Notes: generated by a model not told the origin, from the letters alone. A DNA stretch of 64,000 bases from Maniola hyperantus (GCF_902806685.2 NC_048547.1:14953196-15017195), one strand, 5' to 3'. Positions 38,643 to 49,699 are shown, counted from the first letter of the stretch. A program made the numbers and translations.

Positions 38643-38767
38643 GGCAGTCCGTAGTGACCTAATTTTATTTAGGACACCCAATTCCGTTGCTGTCTTTTAT
38701 ATTTGAAAGAAGTTAAAGATTTCCGAGTTCGGAAGAGAGCTAGTTATACCTAGAACTCAGTTGTATT

Positions 38768-38890
38768 GTCCGGAACAAGTTGAAATGGCAATCTGGGTAT
38801 GGGGTGGGGGGACGCCCTGCACACCCGCACATCACCCGCACATCACCCGCACATCACCCGCACATCACCCGCACATCACCCGCACAACCT
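38768..38890. mobile_element. MITE M2, left half with expanded 11-bp repeat
   Basis: GAACAAGTTGAAATGGCAAT and CTGGGTATGGGGTGGGGGGA match the M2 left end. The inner CACCCGCACAT unit is repeated about five times and no right end is found. Confidence 0.65.
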
Positions 38891-39154
38891 CCCACCCAAC
38901 CAATAGGTACTAAAAAAGCTGTAAAAGAAAGCAACACACACGACCAGCACCACAGCTAAAGGTACACTATGAGTAGATGTTGGAGTCCCAAGCTGCTAGA
39001 ATGCAGTGGCGTGCAGCTCATAGAGGCATACACGCACTGCTTACCCTCATTGTAATAAATCAATGCTTATTTTTCATTATAACCTGCCGTAAAATAAGGT
39101 CATACCAAAATGCATACCCTGGCTTGAGCTCCAGTGCACGCCACTGCTAGAATG

Positions 39155-39600
39155 GTGACCCCACACTGGAAAGTGCAGCGTTGGAAGACCTCCCACTAAG
39201 TAGATCATCATCGTCATGATCAACCCATCGCCGGTTTAGTCTACAGAGCCCCCTCTCAGAGTGAGAAGAGCTTTGGCTATAGTCTACCACGCTGGCCACG
39301 TGCGGATTGGTAGACTTCACACACCTTTGAGAACATTATGGAGAACTCTCAGGCATGCAGGTTTCCTCACGATGTTTTCCTTTACCGTTAAAGCAAGTGA
39401 TATTTAATTACTTAAAACGCACATAGCTAACTCTGAAAAGTTAGAGTGGTCTATCCACCTAGTCTGATAGATGACTTCAAACGAGACGCAGAGAGCCGCT
39501 GCATTCAGGCGGCGCAAGACCGTGGCGCGTGGAAGTCCCTACAAGAGACCTATGTCTAGTTGTGGACATATCTATGGGTCGATGATGATGATGATGCTGA
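39155..39600. repeat. RTE tail split by a reverse S1 SINE
   Basis: 39160-39210 (GAAAGTGCAGCGTTGGAAGA, CCTCCCACTAAGTAG) and 39470-39600 (GCCGCTGCATTCAGGCGGCG; GACCGTGGCGCGTGGAAGTC; (GAT)n) form one RTE 3' end. Between them, 39220-39445 is an S1 SINE in reverse (CTACCACGCTGGCCACGTGC; GAGAACATTATGGAGAAC; CTCTCAGGCATGCAG). This shows that S1 inserted into RTE. Confidence 0.65.
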
Positions 39601-39865
39601 ACATCTTTTTTCCAGAAAATGTGTGTAAATAATGGCGTGATCAGATCGACGTCCATTCCAGAGTTATCCCGCGTCTTCCGGACGTGCTAGACAAATAACT
39701 GCCCGCCCCACATCCTCTACTGGCTACATGAGAAACGTGCCACTTTGCTGTACATTGCATGTTACAATTAACTAAGATTTTCATATGAATAGCTCATATC
39801 AGTAAACTTTTTTAGAGATAAAGATTGAGATACAGACGACTTATGTACCTATTGTATGACATAAG

Positions 39866-40010
39866 GGCTGATTTTTCAATCATCAAATAATTTTTATCTG
39901 AGAGATAAATTTGAGGTTTTGACAGTTTTTGTATAGAAAATCTGTCAATACGTCAAACCTATTCGTCAGTTAGAGTTTATGTGGCGATTGAAAATTTAGC
40001 CCTTAATAAT
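39866..40010. mobile_element. MITE with TIR AAGGGCTGATTTTTCAATC
   Basis: The right end is GATTGAAAATTTAGCCCTTA, the near-perfect mirror. It is 143 bases, and the inner GACAGTTTTTGTATAG/CTGTCAATACGTC also pair weakly. TAA flanks both ends. Confidence 0.7.
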
Positions 40011-40119
40011 TGTTATATCACAGCTTATGTCATTGGAATGATCGTTTCGCAAATCCCGTGGCGATAACGGATTGGCAGCTCTTCTGAAAACGTACTGTAT
40101 AATGCATACATTTTGAGAA

Positions 40120-40205
40120 AGGACTCGCCATATTCCTTGTGTCAAAAGTGCGATTTAGTACGGCTGCACTTTTGACATGACTGGTGACACAGAGCAAACG
40201 CACTG
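40120..40205. mobile_element. MITE M1 centre, fragment
   Basis: TGTCAAAAGTGCGATTTAG and GCACTTTTGACATGACTGGT are the mirrored core arms of M1. The outer arms are lost. Confidence 0.5.
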
Positions 40206-40209
40206 TAAA

Positions 40210-40555
40210 ATAGAAGCAGCAATGTATCGTATATGTGAAGAAGAATGAGAAAGATAGTGAAAATGTTAGGGTGTTTCAGTAGCGGGTGTCAGGGAGCCGT
40301 CGATCGCTACGTGCGGGCTGGCTACGCCGCTCTAGCCCCGCTACCGACAGGAGGCTACTTTTTGCTGCTACGCCGGTTTTCCCCCTACACGGCTGCCAAT
40401 CAAAATGTCGTAAGTAAATAATCGTGTATCGAACACGACGTGGCTCGCGAACTATGTTGAAATTACTTGGGGTAAAAGGGGAAAATTCTAAGAATTGGGA
40501 AAACACAAAATATTAATTCTGCCGACAGAATAAATTGTTATGTAGGTCACCGAGG
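40210..40555. other. Unique stretch, no supported gene
   Basis: GC-richer DNA at 40280-40400 (GCGTAGCAGCAAAAAGTAGC on the minus strand). A 76-codon minus-strand frame shows nothing recognisable. Confidence 0.3.
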
Positions 40556-40559
40556 AGTT

Positions 40560-40735
40560 TTTTTTTATTTTTTTTATTAGATATGGCGAGCAAACAAGCA
40601 GGCGGGTCACCTGATGTTAAGTGATTACCGCCGTTGAACATTTGCAGCACCAGAGGAACCGCCGATGCGTTGCCGGCCTTTTAGGAATTTGTTGGTCCGC
40701 CCCTTGAATAACCCCATGTTATAATCTAGTGTTAT
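40560..40735 (-). mobile_element. Jockey/CR1-like 3' tail, reverse copy
   Basis: The minus strand matches the tail at 9885-10005: GGGGTTATTCAAGGGGCGGA, CCAACAAATTCCTAAAAGGC, GGCAACGCATCGGCGGTTCC, TCACTTAACATCAGGTGACC, GCTCGCCATATC. It ends in a poly-T/A tract at 40560. Confidence 0.7.
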
Positions 40736-41029
40736 CCACCAGATTTTATGATTCAGAGATTCAAACAATCGAATCCGCCGGTAAAAGTTTATTTAATGTA
40801 CAAGTAAGCAAGTAGGTATATATAGTAGGTACACCTAGTCACTTATCACCTTGACTTGTAATTTGTAATTGTACTGAATACTTATACTTTTTTGAATAAT
40901 AAACGATTATTATTATTAACCAAAATGGTTGTTACTTTTATAATGACAACGTTGATTTAGATGCAAGATTAGTCTTGCAGCATTTTTAGGCAGATGCTGC
41001 AAGATGAGCAGGCCAAATCACTACCCATA

Positions 41030-41335
41030 ATATTATAAATGCCAAAGTGTGTTTGTGCAAAAAGTTTTTGCATGGATCAAAGACCTGTAGTGACATAGGC
41101 TACTTTTTATCGCGGGATGGGAGGCTTCGGCCGTGGCTAGTTACCACCCTACCGGCAAAGCCGTGCCGCTAAATGATTTACATTCCAGTAAGATGCCGTG
41201 TAGAAACCAAAGGGGCATGGGTTTAATAAAAACTGCCATACCCCTTCCAAGTTAGCCCGCTCCCATCTTAGACCACATCATCACTTACCACCAGGTGAGA
41301 TTGCAGACAAGGGCTAACTTGTATCTGAATAAAAA
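41030..41335 (+). repeat. H1 5' fragment followed by S2 SINE 3' part
   Basis: 41030-41107: ATTATAAATGCCAAAGTGTG, TTTTTGCATGGATCAAAGAC, TGACATAGGCTACTTTTTAT. 41108-41335 is S2 in plus orientation: GGAGGCTTCGGCCGTGGCTA, AACCAAAGGGGCATGGGTTT, CTTACCACCAGGTGAGATTG. Confidence 0.6.
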
Positions 41336-41339
41336 ATAT

Positions 41340-42095
41340 GTAGTTTTTTCGGCTAGTACCTATGGTATTTCTCCCTGTGACGCAACGTCGCGTTCGGTTG
41401 ATTTAGGACGAACGGGCGCAAAGTGAAGCTGCCCTCTTCCCGGAGGGCGGAGGTAATGGAGAACTTCGCGAACTACCCGCAACGGCCGAGTGCGTCGCCA
41501 AACACATTCATTATTCTGTTCTTTTACAAAAACCGCAACTTTCCTAATGCCGTGGTGAGTACAGTGACACGCCCTCTCCATACAAGCAAACTCTACTACC
41601 GGAACACCGCCCTGTCCGTATATGATTTATGTGCGGCAATGGTATACGGCTGAGGTCTGAGCGAAGTGACGTGAGCGAAGACAAGGTCAAAGATAAGTGC
41701 AATGTGGTCTTACTTTTTTGTCACACAGGGAATAATTTTTGAATTGGTTTTGGTCTGGTCTGGCAAGAGACTTCGGTTGCGGCAATAACTTAGTAGCCAC
41801 CACTTTACTATAATAGCAAAAACACACACATACATAGATATATACGATAAACTTAAAACGTCGTCGTCAGGGGTTAAAAATAAGACTTGAGGTGTAGTGT
41901 CATCAACAAAATAAGACTAACCTTGTTGTAGTTAAAAGCTAAACTCTTAAACTCCAAGCCTTGTCACGGACAGCACTCGGAGTTAATAAGTGACACGCTA
42001 TGTAGAGGCAGACGTCTCCGGACATTGTGACGCGCCCCGACGACCCTGACCCACTCGCCGGGAAACCTACATTTAGCGAACAGCCTTCACGAACA
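41340..42095. other. Unique region with a GC-rich segment of unknown nature
   Basis: 41390-41560 is GC-rich and open in two opposite frames (77 and 73 codons). A donor-like GTGAGTAC occurs at 41557. The motif CTGTGACGCAACGTC at 41376 is faintly echoed by TTTTGTCACACAGGGA at 41718. I do not recognise a protein and do not call a gene. Confidence 0.3.
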
Positions 42096-42144
42096 TACTA
42101 GCTTTTAGCATAGATATAGACTGGCTCAGTCTGCACACCTATAG

Positions 42145-42305
42145 TAGGTACGCGGCAGGTCGAGGTGGCAATCGCGGCGGGAACGCCCTGCATACCCGCA
42201 CAGCCCCTGCGCGAACACAATGCGGGCGCGCGCGGGTGACGTGCGCTTGTGCGGGGCGTCCCCCCACCTCGTACCCCGATTGCCATCTCGATCTGTCGCG
42301 GACTT
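42145..42305. mobile_element. MITE M2, complete
   Basis: CGCGGCAGGTCGAGGTGGCA at the left and CGATTGCCATCTCGATCTGT, CGCGGAC at the right. The GC-rich interior carries a second inverted pair (GGGCGTCCCCCCACC against GGGAACGCCC). Confidence 0.75.
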
Positions 42306-42439
42306 TACACGTAGCGTCGTTTATTGGAAAAGAGTTATTTTTAATCTACTTCTATGACTTTTAATATGTATTGTTGCTTCCTGGAATTCAAATACCAACC
42401 AACCAACCAGCCAACCAATTCAACCAGCTGAAATGCCAG

Positions 42440-42940
42440 TTTTAGACTCAAATAATCTATTAAGCCAAAGTGCCAAAGTGGCAAAGGGCGCGTTTACCGC
42501 AGAACCGAAGGCCGCTGGGCAGACGTGCAGGAGTGGAGATTGCGTACCAGCAAACGCAGCGTGGGACGACCTCCAGTGCGTTGGACTGACGACCTAAGAA
42601 GGTGACGGGAAGTGGATGAATGAGGAAGGCAGAGGATCGTGTGTGGTAGCGCGCTCTTGGGAAGGCCTATGTCCAGCAGTGGACGCAACCAGGCTGATTG
42701 ATTGATTGATTGAATCTATTCAGAGCGGTGATAGCCGCCTAATGACCTAGATGTCTGCCTTCTATTCGGGAGATGACACCTCTAATTTTTCGGAGTCTTG
42801 CATGCCTGAGAGCTCTCCATAATGTTCTCAAAGTTGTGTGAAGTATTACTGGGTCAGTGTGGCAGACTGTGGCCTAAACTATTTTTCTGAGAAGAGACCA
42901 GTGCTGGGTTGATCATGATGATGATGATGATGATGAATAC
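42440..42940 (+). repeat. RTE tail with (ATTG)n end, followed by an S1 SINE
   Basis: 42440-42715: GTGCGTACCAGCAAACGCAG-like RTE end (AACGCAGCGTGGGACGACCT, GGACTGACGACC, CCTATGTCCAGCAGTGGACG) closing in (GATT)n. 42720-42940: S1 in plus orientation with diverged head (GTGATAGCCGCC), ATGCCTGAGAGCTCTCCATA, and a (GAT)n tail. Confidence 0.6.
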
Positions 42941-42944
42941 TTCC

Positions 42945-43545
42945 AGAGGTTCATTTGTGAAGTAAACTACCTTGTAGATATTGCGGAAATTTTTCACATC
43001 TAAGAAATGATTTTCAAAATGCTTCGTAAAGTACCTACTTAGGTATACATTTTCAGTTACTTTTCGATAACTGTATTTTTATTATTTTGCAAAATACTTA
43101 AGATAATAAAATCTTATCTTGCGTTAGAAAGCTAGGTAAGTATATATCTGCAGACCTATACTATGATCAGTCCATTTTGGAAAAAATGAAAATACTGAAT
43201 GGTATCGTTAGTACATAATATCCAAAATATCTGCTAGGTATGAATCTATAGTCTTAATCTATCTATATCTGGGCCATGGAGTCTTAGTGCAAAAAATTTT
43301 TTAAGAGACATTTCACCGCGATTAATAGCCTCATCTGGTGACAGAAGGGCTGGATCATTTTTTGCGCAACGGATCAGCCTGGCTGTCCAGCGCGGAAATG
43401 ATGTTTTACTCAAGTATTTGTTATTTTAATACTCAATGATGAGTTTATTCGGAAATGAAACAAAGGCAAACTCAATCCGAGTGAAACAATGAGTGTAGCG
43501 AATCATTCAGTTTCAATTTGCGATGTTCTTGATCAGTGATGGCTG
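42945..43545. other. Intergenic, no supported gene
   Basis: 43280-43420 looks repeat-like (GGGCCATGGAGTCTTAG; GAGACATTTCACCGCGATTA) but has no second copy here. Confidence 0.3.
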
Positions 43546-43549
43546 ATTT

Positions 43550-43805
43550 CAATTTATTTCCCTTCGGTGAAATTATTATTTTTCTTCACAGCGATTTCAC
43601 AGGCGATTTTTCAGGGAAAGTGATTTTTCAATTTTCGCACTTACGATCTTTTGCTAAATTAATTTAACTAGGAAGTATGCCCAAGATCAATAGCACTGAC
43701 ATTTCGCAGGTTGGTTTTCACGAAAAGTGAATTTTCACACTTATGATTGTAAGTGCGAAAATTCGCTTTTCGTAAAGCGTATGATTGCTTGCTACATTCA
43801 ATCGA
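43550..43805 (+). repeat. About 250-bp dispersed repeat, inverse partner of 52120-52375
   Basis: Shared blocks in order: CGGTGAAATTATTATTTTT, CACAGGCGA, GGAAAGTGATT, TTCAATTTTCGCACTTAC, AAGATCAATAGC, TTTTCACACTTATG, GTGCGAAAATTCGCTTT and GCTACATTC. The second copy is in the opposite orientation 8.5 kb away. No known family assigned. Confidence 0.65.
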
Positions 43806-43982
43806 ACTAAGTTTGTGCGTTGAATGTTGAATGTTGATAGATCAGTCAGCGAGGCAGTCAGCTTTTCCTTTTGTTAATGTACTTTGATAGATTTTGCTTC
43901 GTGAATATTCACAGGCTACTTTTTAAATAAAATAGCAATTAGTGTTACATAATATGAAAAGCTTTTTCACAGGATTTTTCAC

Positions 43983-44198
43983 ATGCTATCTGTGAAATGG
44001 TCCATCTCTATTCCTGGTGACGTTTGGTGCGGAAGCGGCGATTACAAACAAAACATAATTGAAGCACGTTTCGGAATCCAAATTGCAAAATGTTTGCAAA
44101 ATGGGGGCCCTGCCCCGGCCCGTGCCCGACGCCGCCTTCCGTTTGTGACAGATTATATTGTGAACATGGTTTTAATGGGTTGCTTTCGTTTTTCTTAG
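43983..44198 (+). other. Short open frame, not supported as a gene
   Basis: A 71-codon frame (MLSVKWSISIPGDVWCGSGD) contains a GC-rich insert GGGGGCCCTGCCCCGGCCCG. No family resemblance and no splice or promoter context. Confidence 0.2.
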
Positions 44199-44304
44199 GA
44201 ATTTTTCACATACACCTTTGGCTAAAATACTGCATGTTTTCAAAATATTGAATGTAATAATTTTTGGTAAGTTTGTAATGCACTCTTTATTTATACTCTA
44301 AATA

Positions 44305-44820
44305 TATAAAAGGAAAAGGTGACTGACTGACTGACTGACTGACTGATAGAAAAGAAGAAGAAAAGAAAGAAAAACGTTTATTTTTTGAAGCTGTGCCATA
44401 CATTACCAGTTAGACCTAGTTAGGTCATCCCGGCGCCTCTAACACTTGAGCAATGAGCAGTAAAGTCAAAAGACCTCAATTAGAAGAAGCAACGGTATAC
44501 ACTATGTCATGTGTGGCACAATCCGAAAAAAAGGCCCCGACTCAGCATAAATGCTATATGTCTTGCACGTGTAGGTACAAAAACATACAACGCTGGTTTT
44601 CAGTAGGAACCCCGAGTCGGGTGGCGCCACGGAATTCTTTTTTAATAATTGATCTATCAACGCACACGGCACAGCTCAAACTACTGGACGGATCGGGATG
44701 AAATTTGGCATGCAGATATCTAGGTATTTGAAAATTCAATCACTAGGGGGTAAAACAGGGTTTTGAAATTTGCGTTGTCCACGCAGAAGAAGTCGAGAGC
44801 ATAAGCTAGTTGCCAAATAA
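44305..44820 (+). mobile_element. Helitron-like H2 element split by a ~300-bp retroposon
   Basis: 44305-44349 is the H2 start (TAAATATATAAAAGGAAAAG, (GACT)n, TGAT). 44650-44820 resumes CTATCAACGCACACGGCACA, GCTCAAACTACTGGACGGAT and ends AGCATAAG, CTAG. The insert 44350-44649, read on the minus strand, ends in AATAAACGTTTTTCTTTC and a purine/pyrimidine-rich tail, as a SINE or processed transcript would. TGAT at both borders may be the target duplication. Confidence 0.6.
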
Positions 44821-45105
44821 TTACCGAAGCTTTTTACTTGGACGGGTAAATGGAATTTTTATAAAACCTTCATCCACACGGACGAAGTCACGGGCATCAT
44901 CTAGTCTAAATTATACATTGAAAAGTTTTTTTGTGTTAAAAAAAGCAACTGAGAAATTGGATAACATGGTACTCCAAAAACTGTGACGTTGTCACGTATA
45001 GTCGTACGTGACAACTCTGATCGGAGCACGTGTTGTGTGCAGACGACGCTCCGACAACTCCGTCGTGACGAGGTTCCCAAGGTTCATACCAACCGGAAAA
45101 TAAAA

Positions 45106-45107
<2 letters not shown>

Positions 45108-45153
<46 letters not shown>
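45108..45153. repeat. Poly(T) tract of about 45 bases
   Basis: A homopolymer that probably marks the A-tail of a minus-strand retroposon. Its length in the assembly may be inexact. Confidence 0.85.
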
Positions 45154-45155
<2 letters not shown>

Positions 45156-45194
45156 TTTATCGTAACGCTATCGGCATGTCGCTCTGCAAAAGGT

Positions 45195-45512
45195 TTTATT
45201 TTATTTTATTCAGATACAAGTTAGCCCTTGACTGCAATCTCACCTGTGATAAGATATAAGCACCTGTGATGCAGTGTAAGATGGAAGCGGGCTAACCTGG
45301 AAGGAGTATGGCAGTTTTTATTAAACTCACACCCCTTTGGTTTCTATATCGTACCGGAACGCCAAATCGCTTGGTTTTGCCGGCAGTGTGGTAACTAGTC
45401 ATGGCCGAAGTTTCCCACCAGACTAGACCAGAAATTTAGAGATTATAAAATTCCAAACCCAGGACCTCCCACTAATAAGACAACAGTGCTTGCCACAGCG
45501 CCAGGGAGGTCG
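45195..45512 (-). mobile_element. tRNA-derived SINE S2, reverse, near complete
   Basis: The minus strand has a tRNA-like head near 45510 (CTGGCGCTGTGGCAAGCACT), box B-like GGTCCTGGGTTTGG, then body and tail matching 6310-6615, including AACCAAAGGGGTGTGAG and CTTACACTGCATCACAGG. Confidence 0.68.
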
Positions 45513-45519
45513 TCAGGTT

Positions 45520-45930
45520 GTCTCGAAGGGTACCTACCTATATAATATCTGCATTTCTCATGTTTTTAGGATCGTATTTAAAGCGGCAGCCAGTAAATTA
45601 TTGTAATTCGGGTGCGTGAAAAATTTACTACGGGTTCCAAATATATTTGGTTGGCGACTCCAAAAACTCTCTGCGATAAAAAATAAAACATAATAGGAGC
45701 CTAACACTATGATTATGGGTATCTTTTAAATTATATCTGGCATCGAGAATTATTTATTAGCAATTACGGGCGGATAACTAATGGCGGATAATTAATTAAA
45801 ACAAACGCATAACCCTCCTTTGTGCTTCGCCGCAGTCGGGTAATAAACCCACACATAAATTCAATATTGTGGTTCTATGTATACTAACTAGAATTTTAAT
45901 TAAAAGAAATTAGGCCATGTATTGTATCTA
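45520..45930. other. Intergenic, nothing recognised
   Basis: AT-rich DNA. TAATGGCGGATAATTAATTA-like short repeats near 45770 only. Confidence 0.3.
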
Positions 45931-45931
45931 T

Positions 45932-46118
45932 ACTAATATTTTTAAGTGGTAAAGTTTGTAAATTTGTTTGTGGAGTAGAACTACTTACTGACCGGTTTTG
46001 AAAATTCTTTCACCAGTAGAAAGCTGCATTATTCCTGGGTTACATAGGCTATATTTTATTTTAAAAAATAGAGATTCGTATGAAAATTGTAATAAGCTAT
46101 CCGTACGGAGTCGCTAGT
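45932..46118 (+). mobile_element. Helitron-like element (family H3)
   Basis: TACTAATATTTTTAAGTGGT, AAAGTTTGTAAATTTGTTTG, TTCTTTCACCAGTAGAAAGC, GAAAATTGTAATAAGCTA and a decayed hairpin before CTAG. H3 copies also lie at 58555-58727 (+) and 62703-62895 (-). Confidence 0.6.
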
Positions 46119-46119
46119 A

Positions 46120-46495
46120 TACAATAAGGTATAGTGTTTCGATCGTTTAGCGACAATTCTGTTCTGGAAATCGCAGACACAAGTGCTCTGCAACATAAAG
46201 TTGCTAACACACCTAACTAACACGTTTCCTGTACTAATATATCTTCGTCGGATAGAACGGGTTCAGAGGTGAGGGTGAGAGTGAGCTGTGCGGGATGGGT
46301 GTGGGACAATTTGTATCCGCTCGCGTTGTTGCGGCGGCGGGCGGTTCCCTTTGTCGGCTTTTGGGAAATAAATCACTATCACCTGTGTGGCTCTTCCGTC
46401 CGTCATGGTATCCGCTGAATCTGTGAGTCAAATCAAATCAAAATTATTCAGATTTCAGATAGGAATGCAATGATGTAGTAGTGATATAATTAATT
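46120..46495. other. Intergenic, nothing recognised
   Basis: It has a GC-richer stretch at 46255-46350 that gives a 65-codon minus-strand frame without recognisable features. Confidence 0.3.
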
Positions 46496-46497
46496 AT

Positions 46498-46665
46498 CAT
46501 CATGATTGCCGGCTCACTACAGAGCACGGGTCTCCTCTCAGAGTGAGAAGGGTTTTAGCCATAGTCTACCACGCTGGCCATGTGCGGATTGGTAGACTTC
46601 ACACACCTTTGAGAACATTATGGAGAACTCTCAGGCATGCAAGTTTCCGCACGTTACTTCCTCAA
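46498..46665 (-). mobile_element. S1 SINE, reverse, 3' half
   Basis: The plus strand reads TGCCGGCTCACTACAGAGCA, GGGTCTCCTCTCAGAGTGAG, CTACCACGCTGGCC, CTCTCAGGCATGCA, very close to 39220-39370. Confidence 0.65.
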
Positions 46666-46727
46666 TGTTAGCACATTTGATGCTAGTTAGCCTTAATGTA
46701 GCCTGATTTTTCTTGACGTCACCATAG

Positions 46728-46908
46728 CCTAAAGCTGCGTTTCCACTGACGCGAAGCTGGGCAAAGTGGAGCGGAGCGGACCCTGAATTGGCCAATCAAC
46801 ATTTTTCACTGATGCTGAGTGGAGATTTCGAGCACTGTGATTGGCTAATTCACTGTCCGCTCCGCAACACTCTGCCCAGCTCCGCGTCAGTAGAAACGCA
46901 CCCTAATA
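46728..46908. mobile_element. MITE (family M3) with ~75-bp TIRs
   Basis: Left: GCTGCGTTTCCACTGACGCG, AAGCTGGGCAAAGTGGAGCG. Right, mirrored: CACTCTGCCCAGCTCCGCGT, CAGTAGAAACGCACCCTAA. GATTGGCTAATTCACTGTCC also mirrors GACCCTGAATTGGCCAATC. The second, shorter copy is at 50025-50170. Confidence 0.75.
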
Positions 46909-46909
46909 T

Positions 46910-47315
46910 TTGACGTAGTACTGTCGATTCAGGATTAAACCGAGAGTTCCCTCACTCTAGTTCACTCTGTTTCACGTCTTGACTCGGTTTTCTTGTATGA
47001 AAGTTAACGTTTATGAAAGGAGCAAACCATGTGGTTAGAAACTAGCAGAAAGTCGATAACGTCCATAAAGCGGTAGGTACATCACGTTATTAGTGTACTC
47101 GTGTAACACGCGGCACGCCTCGCCCTCGCCTCACGCTCCGATGTTATCGGCCGTGCGGGCTCATTTGGCCGATAGTACCGACCTATGGCCCGTAATACCC
47201 ACTTTATTAAGCCCGGCATTCCACGCCGAAGTACCAACCTAAGGGCACCTGTCCACTGACATGGAGTGTAGTGGAGATGTGTTCAGCAGATCAATTAAAT
47301 TATTAAGTATAATAG
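46910..47315. other. Intergenic, nothing recognised
   Basis: A modestly GC-rich patch at 47105-47240 and no coding frame. Confidence 0.3.
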
Positions 47316-47317
47316 CT

Positions 47318-47537
47318 GATGCCCGCGACTTCATCCGCGTGGAATTAGGTTTTTAGAAATCCCGTGGGAACTCTTTGATCTTCCGGGATAAAAAGTAGCC
47401 TATGTCACTCTCCAGGTCTTTATCTATACCCATGCAAAAAATCACGTCAATCCGTTGCACCGTTGCGACGTGATTGAAGGACAAACCAACAAACCAATAA
47501 ACCAACAAACAATCACACTTTCGCATTTATACTGATT
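47318..47537 (-). mobile_element. Helitron-like element (H1 relative), reverse, near complete
   Basis: The plus strand begins TAGCTGATGCCCGCGACTTC, ATCCGCGTGG, and ends CACACTTTCGCATTTATACT. It is the reverse complement of the copy at 13469-13689, with few differences. Confidence 0.7.
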
Positions 47538-48212
47538 AAATTTTTTTACAAAAAAAATAAAAACCGACTTCGATACACAAACACTAAAAATTGAAAAATA
47601 ATTTAATTTATTACCGAATATATTATGTATACAAGAGTTAATATAGTTCCATAATAATACTTTTTGGTGCCGGTGCCAATTAGCTTTAGCTGCGCGAATC
47701 GTCTAGACTTCATATTTTTATGAGACTCCACAATGGCACCTCATTGGCACCGACCCCAAAAAATATTATTATGGAACTATATTAACTCTTGTATACATAA
47801 TATATTCGGTAATAAATTAAATTATTTTTCAATTTTTAGTGTTTATGTAACGAAGTCGGTTTTTATTTTTTTTGTAAAAATTTTTTATTTCACAATTTTT
47901 AGTGGCCCCATGAAATTATGCTATGACTGGTTAAAAATCTACTGTTTACTAAGCTATTACACTGATCGCGAGCAATTTACTCTTATCTGTTGAGGAGTTC
48001 CAGTATCTATCTTCGAAGATGTTCATCAGATCTTCACCAAATTTAAATGGGACCAACTTTGAAGTATACCCTTTCAAACAAAAAAAGAATTTTCAAAATC
48101 GGTCCAGGCGTCTTCGAGTAATCGGTGAACATACATAAAAAATAAAAAAATAAAATAAAAAAAAAGATTCCGACGAATTGAGAACCTCCTCCTTTTTTTG
48201 AAGTCGGTTAAA
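47538..48212. mobile_element. Foldback element F1, second copy
   Basis: Same structure as 10285-10973: ~143-base inner inverted repeats around 47545-47688 and 47750-47890, the TCGCGAGCAATTTACTC block, an A-rich run broken by T, and GAAGTCGGTTAAAA at the end. It lies directly against the Helitron-like copy. Confidence 0.75.
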
Positions 48213-48214
48213 AA

Positions 48215-49440
48215 GACTAGCTAATGCTCGCGCCTTCGCCCCGACTAATCCCTGCCGGCTCAGTGAGTGAAGGAATGTCTATGGTGGCAAGATGGCTAAA
48301 TAGCCTACCAGAGCTCCTTTGGCAAGATAGTCCGATTCCAAATTCATTTTGAAATAATATGAGTAGAGACTAGTGCATAATATAATATATTTTATAAAAG
48401 GAAAAGGTGACTGACTGACTGACTGATCTATACGCTAAAGTTATAGCTATTATGACGCTATATTATCCGCCATCCCCCGCCCTGCTTGCACTCCTCATAC
48501 AATCTCAAAAACCTCAAACAAACTCATTCGAATTTTTCGACAGAAAGAACCAACCATGAACTACTTATGGCTCGACCCAGGACAGCTCCGCTCCAGTGGA
48601 TCGGTGCCCTAAGCGAAGTTCATTTACGAGCAGAGGACATTCCGCTCGCACGCGTGTCCCATTCTTCGTCAGGTATTCGCTGACATTCATGTATGATGGG
48701 AATTATACCGCTTTTAATTAAAATACTTTCTGAGGAATCTTTCTAAGGCGTGTGGGACAAAAGTGGCTCAAAGTTTCAAAGTTCAAGGGTGTTTCTCAGG
48801 GGGTTGCCACGACTCTAAGTGTCCGGCGATGCATGACGTGTCACGTGATTTCTAATAATATTCCGAAGAAAAAAAATTACAGTTTATACTTTCACGTAAG
48901 ATTTTTTACACCTTTGTTACCTGTTACCTCCCTAAGCCACCATGATCCAAACTTCATAGTCGCTGATCGTTCTTCTCTATGTTGGAGACAATACACAGAG
49001 AATCTTTTAGCTTTTATAAAATAACGAAGGCCTGGCCCTTGCGGGCTCTTAGTCCATTTGAAGACAATGATAGAATTCGCTATGCAGTAAAAAATACTCG
49101 TATTTTGAAGAGAGTCACAAAAAATCGAATTTTGAGAAATTCATTCAAAAGCCGTCCGTTTCATTCAGTTTGGACAAAAGCTCGAATTTATCTTGCCTTT
49201 ATTTCTTTTTACAATGCGTGACAGAGAGTTTGATGCAGAGGGGTGCAAGGGAGTGCAGAGGGGTGCAGGGGGTGCAAAGGGGCCATGACGAGTGATTTTA
49301 TAGTTCCGTATCTCCAGAAAAAAAAGGATCCCTTACAAAATCACTTCGTTTGTATGTCTGTCGTGACTCGTGTCTATCAAGGTACTTTCCGTTGACCTAG
49401 AATAATGAAATGTGGCAGGTAGCAATGCAAAAAGAGTATA
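48215..49440. other. Intergenic, mostly unique
   Basis: 48385-48460 is an H2 5' fragment (AAAAGGAAAAGGTGACTGAC). 49225-49290 has G-rich GTGCAGAGG repeats. Frames of 65-90 codons at 48486-49221 overlap each other and show no family resemblance; none is called. Confidence 0.35.
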
Positions 49441-49447
49441 ATTAATA

Positions 49448-49605
49448 GAATAGAAATAGGTAGAATAGAATATATTTTTATTCAAGTAAACTTTTACAAG
49501 TGCTTTTGAATCGTCAACTAGTTTAATTTACCACTGGTTCGGAATGCCGTTCCTACCGAGAAGAACCAGCAAGAAACTCGGCGGTTGCTCTTTTCAAGTG
49601 ATCCT
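49448..49605 (-). mobile_element. Retroposon 3' end with (ATTCT)n tail, reverse copy
   Basis: The plus strand reads AGAATAGAATATATTTTTAT, TTTACAAGTGCTTTTGAATC, CACTGGTTCGGAATGCCGTT, GAGAAGAACCAGCAAGAAAC. Pieces recur at 22243, 34160 and 62620. Confidence 0.6.
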
Positions 49606-49699
49606 TGATATACCTGGCATGTCCTGAAATCGCCTGTTCCTTCGGGATACACCCTAAATCTCTTCATGGTTCCCATAACAATCATGGTACATAACAAGT

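Noticed and set aside
36000..43000. A hidden large host gene in the central region
   Set aside because: I searched for exons with good splice sites and recognisable domains on both strands and found only repeats and short unsupported frames.
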